The notes below the pieces were generated by a model. The model was given only the letters and a program-made list of their open reading frames with translations. It ran no database searches and was not told where the DNA came from. From UBA1858 sp964636225 (GTDB lineage Bacteria; Pseudomonadota; Gammaproteobacteria; UBA4575), in contig CAZWQM010000043.1 in NCBI GenBank assembly GCA_964636225.1, positions 1-7,165 of the forward strand: a stretch of DNA of 7,165 nucleotides, written 5' to 3'. Of this stretch, positions 5,233-7,165 are shown one piece after another (position 1 is the first letter of the stretch; each line of letters opens with the position of its first letter). Position numbers and translations under genes: made by a program.

Positions 5233-6653
5233 GTACCAATTTTGTCATTCACTGGTTCAGGCAAGATTTACGCATTACCGATAACCCTTCCTTGTCAGCG
5301 GCAGCACGACAGAGTACGGTTCTACCAATATATATTCTGGATGATCACAATTGTGGCGAATACAGTCTGGGTGCTGCCAGTCGCTGGTGGTTACATCATT
5401 CGCTGATTGCGCTTAACAAGTCCCTAAAACACAATCTTTACATTTACAGGGGCGACCCAAAAAAAATTCTAATTGATTTAATACGCAAACATGATGTCAA
5501 AGCTATTTATTGGAATCGATGCTATGAGCCCTGGCAATTAAAACGCGACAAGCAGATACGCAATATTTTAAATAAAGAAAAAATATCGCTGGAAGAATTT
5601 AACGGTTCATTGCTTTGGGAACCTTGGGATACGCTTAAAGCGGATGGAACACCTTATAAAGTATTTACACCGTATTATAAAAATGCATGCGCGAACGGCT
5701 CGCCACCCAGAATTCCGATATCCAAACCATTGAAAATAACATTTTCAAAATCAGAGAAGAATAATTTAACTATTGACGAACTGGGACTGCTAACAAAACA
5801 TCAATGGCATAAAAAGCTGCATGCAGACTGGCAACCGGGTGAATTAAATGCACAAAATCGACTGCATGATTTTATTAATCATAAGTTAACGCATTACAAA
5901 ACCGGCCGCGATTTCCCGGCATTAGATAGCGTATCACGATTATCAGCACATCTGCATTTTGGAGAAATTTCACCACTACAAGCCTGGTATGGTGTGAAGT
6001 CAGTTGAAGCCAGCGATGGCCAGGAACATTTCATTAGAGAACTGGCATGGCGAGAATTTTCATACCATCTTCTATATTACTTTCCCAAGCTGCCCAAACA
6101 AAACTTACAAAGCAAATTTGATGCATTCCCCTGGTCAGACAACAAAGATTATTTACTTTGCTGGCAAAAAGGACAGACTGGCCACCCATTGGTTGACGCC
6201 GGCATGCGCCAACTATGGCAAACCGGTTATATGCATAATCGTATTCGCATGGTGACCGGCTCTTTTCTGGTGAAAAATTTATTATTGCATTGGCATCATG
6301 GCGCACAATGGTTCTGGGATTGCCTGATTGATGCCGACCTCGCCAACAACAGCGCAAGCTGGCAATGGATTGCAGGTTGTGGTGCAGATGCCGCGCCCTA
6401 CTTTCGCGTTTTTAATCCCAGTACACAGGGACAAAAATTCGATCCTGACGGCGAATACACCCGACAGTTTGTTCCAGAACTGGCAAAGCTCCCCAATAAA
6501 TATTTATTTAACCCCTGGGAGGCGCCTAAAGATATTCTTCAAAAAGCCGGCGTTGAACTTGGAAAAAATTACCCTTTCCCAATTGTCGACTTGAAGCTTT
6601 CACGCATACGCGCACTAGATGCCTACAAGACAATCAGGAATAACAACGCATAA
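5229..6653 (+). CDS. phrB: Class I deoxyribodipyrimidine photolyase
   Basis: This 474-residue DNA repair flavoprotein uses blue/near-UV light to split cyclobutane pyrimidine dimers. The N-terminal antenna-binding domain opens with HWFRQDLRITDNP (8-20). The FAD-binding helical domain has TGRDFPALDSVSRLSAHL (225-242), RELAWREF (270-277), GHPLVDAGMRQLWQTGYMHN (318-337), and NNSASWQW followed by DAAPYFRVFNP (373-397). The electron-transfer tryptophan triad appears as W302, W355 and W378, with the same 53 and 23 spacing as W306, W359 and W382 of E. coli PhrB. N374 corresponds to the N378 next to flavin N5, and E271 and W274 to the lesion-contacting E274 and W277. The second chromophore (MTHF or deazaflavin) cannot be told. 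An in-frame ATG at 5115 would add 38 residues that resemble no photolyase, so TTG 5229 is preferred; it gives the usual family length and a TTGA overlap with the upstream gene. Confidence 0.95.
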   Translation: MSTNFVIHWFRQDLRITDNPSLSAAARQSTVLPIYILDDHNCGEYSLGAASRWWLHHSLIALNKSLKHNLYIYRGDPKKILIDLIRKHDVKAIYWNRCYEPWQLKRDKQIRNILNKEKISLEEFNGSLLWEPWDTLKADGTPYKVFTPYYKNACANGSPPRIPISKPLKITFSKSEKNNLTIDELGLLTKHQWHKKLHADWQPGELNAQNRLHDFINHKLTHYKTGRDFPALDSVSRLSAHLHFGEISPLQAWYGVKSVEASDGQEHFIRELAWREFSYHLLYYFPKLPKQNLQSKFDAFPWSDNKDYLLCWQKGQTGHPLVDAGMRQLWQTGYMHNRIRMVTGSFLVKNLLLHWHHGAQWFWDCLIDADLANNSASWQWIAGCGADAAPYFRVFNPSTQGQKFDPDGEYTRQFVPELAKLPNKYLFNPWEAPKDILQKAGVELGKNYPFPIVDLKLSRIRALDAYKTIRNNNA

Positions 6654-6657
6654 ACAA

Positions 6658-7165
6658 TTACATCCCCGGATACCAAAAAACGGATTTTCCACTTGCAGTT
6701 CGACCGGAGTACATACCCCCCGCAGAGGTTCCTCGCCCACCATTAGTAGAATCATAGCCATGTGTAGCAGAACCTCCTGAAGCCCGGCCACCTGCTTGTT
6801 TCGCTTGAGCCGCCTGGAAGATATTGGCAATTGGCGGACCACCGACATAACCCAGATTGCCCTGGGCATCCATCCAGAAATTCCCCTGATACGTCACACC
6901 AAATAACTGCATCAGCGCCTGCTGATCGAGCGGATGAATTTCCCGGCCATTAATAAAAATACCGGTACCCCCACCTGAAATATCCGCCGGCATTGGTCCT
7001 GGAAATGGCAGACCAGAATAAATAAAGCCAGCAGCAAGTCCTCCTTCAATACCCCAGGCGCCACATTGGTTATCATACCAGTAACGACCTTCCGCAATTG
7101 GCACATGACTGCCAGATTCAATGGCTTGCAACACATCATCGTAAACTTTTATTCCGTTAACGTAA
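6658..7165 (-). CDS. C-terminal part of a glycine-rich protein of unknown function (5' partial)
   Basis: The frame is open from the right edge to a TAA at 6658-6660, giving at least 168 residues. A GTG at 7134 could serve as a start, but the residues before it (YVNGIKVYDD) read as continuous protein, so the gene most likely extends beyond the window. From the first complete codon, the segment EGRYWYDNQCGAWGIEGG (25-42) is followed by a Gly/Pro-rich stretch with PADISGGGTGIFINGREIHP (59-78). Next come LMQLFGVTYQGNFWMDAQGN (84-103) and LGYVGGPP (104-111). A short helix (IFQAAQAKQ) leads to a low-complexity Gly/Ser tail ending SVFWYPGM. The aromatic and Gly content suggests an exported or surface protein, but the N-terminus needed to show a signal peptide is missing. 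The gene is convergent with the photolyase with only 4 bases between stops. No named family is assigned. Confidence 0.75.
   Translation of the reverse strand, partial: YVNGIKVYDDVLQAIESGSHVPIAEGRYWYDNQCGAWGIEGGLAAGFIYSGLPFPGPMPADISGGGTGIFINGREIHPLDQQALMQLFGVTYQGNFWMDAQGNLGYVGGPPIANIFQAAQAKQAGGRASGGSATHGYDSTNGGRGTSAGGMYSGRTASGKSVFWYPGM

Overview
The window looks like an ordinary stretch of a proteobacterial, probably gammaproteobacterial, chromosome. The main clue is the minus-strand tRNA-Tyr then tRNA-Gly pair at the left edge. In many gammaproteobacteria these two are followed by tRNA-Thr and an EF-Tu gene, which here would lie just outside the window. Further clues are exported proteins with gram-negative lipoprotein sorting signals and REP-like GC-rich hairpins between genes. 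Genus cannot be determined from the sequence alone.

Layout from left to right. (1) Positions 7-183 hold tRNA-Gly(TCC) and tRNA-Tyr(GTA), both minus strand with encoded CCA, and a sigma70-like promoter with a GC-rich discriminator just upstream. (2) Positions 438-1781, plus strand, hold a complete UDP-glucose 6-dehydrogenase (ugd). (3) Positions 1782-2020 form a convergent gap with a weak hairpin and an inverted pair of REP-like hairpins that runs up to the stop codon of the next gene. (4) Positions 2021-2752, minus strand, hold a two-domain lipoprotein of unknown function. (5) Positions 2926-3252, plus strand, hold a small secreted cysteine-rich protein resembling the Rap1a/Tai immunity family. 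(6) Positions 3253-3572 are a gene-poor gap with one perfect 10-bp inverted repeat. (7) Positions 3573-4673, minus strand, hold a secreted Kelch/galactose-oxidase-like beta-propeller protein. (8) Positions 4777-5232, plus strand, hold an unrecognised ORF whose stop overlaps the start of a class I DNA photolyase (5229-6653) in a TTGA junction, suggesting a translationally coupled pair. (9) Positions 6658-7165, minus strand, hold the C-terminal part of a glycine-rich protein of unknown function that runs off the right edge; its stop lies 4 bases from the photolyase stop.

The genes do not form one pathway. They are housekeeping functions (tRNAs, UDP-glucuronate synthesis, light-driven DNA repair) interspersed with exported proteins of unknown role. 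There is no transposase, integrase, CRISPR array, phage gene or recognisable defence operon. The points most worth a second look are the uncharacterised ORF coupled to the photolyase, the REPIN-like hairpin pair, the orphan Rap1a/Tai-like protein with an unusually placed Shine-Dalgarno sequence, and the unusual C-terminal Gly-rich protein at the right edge.
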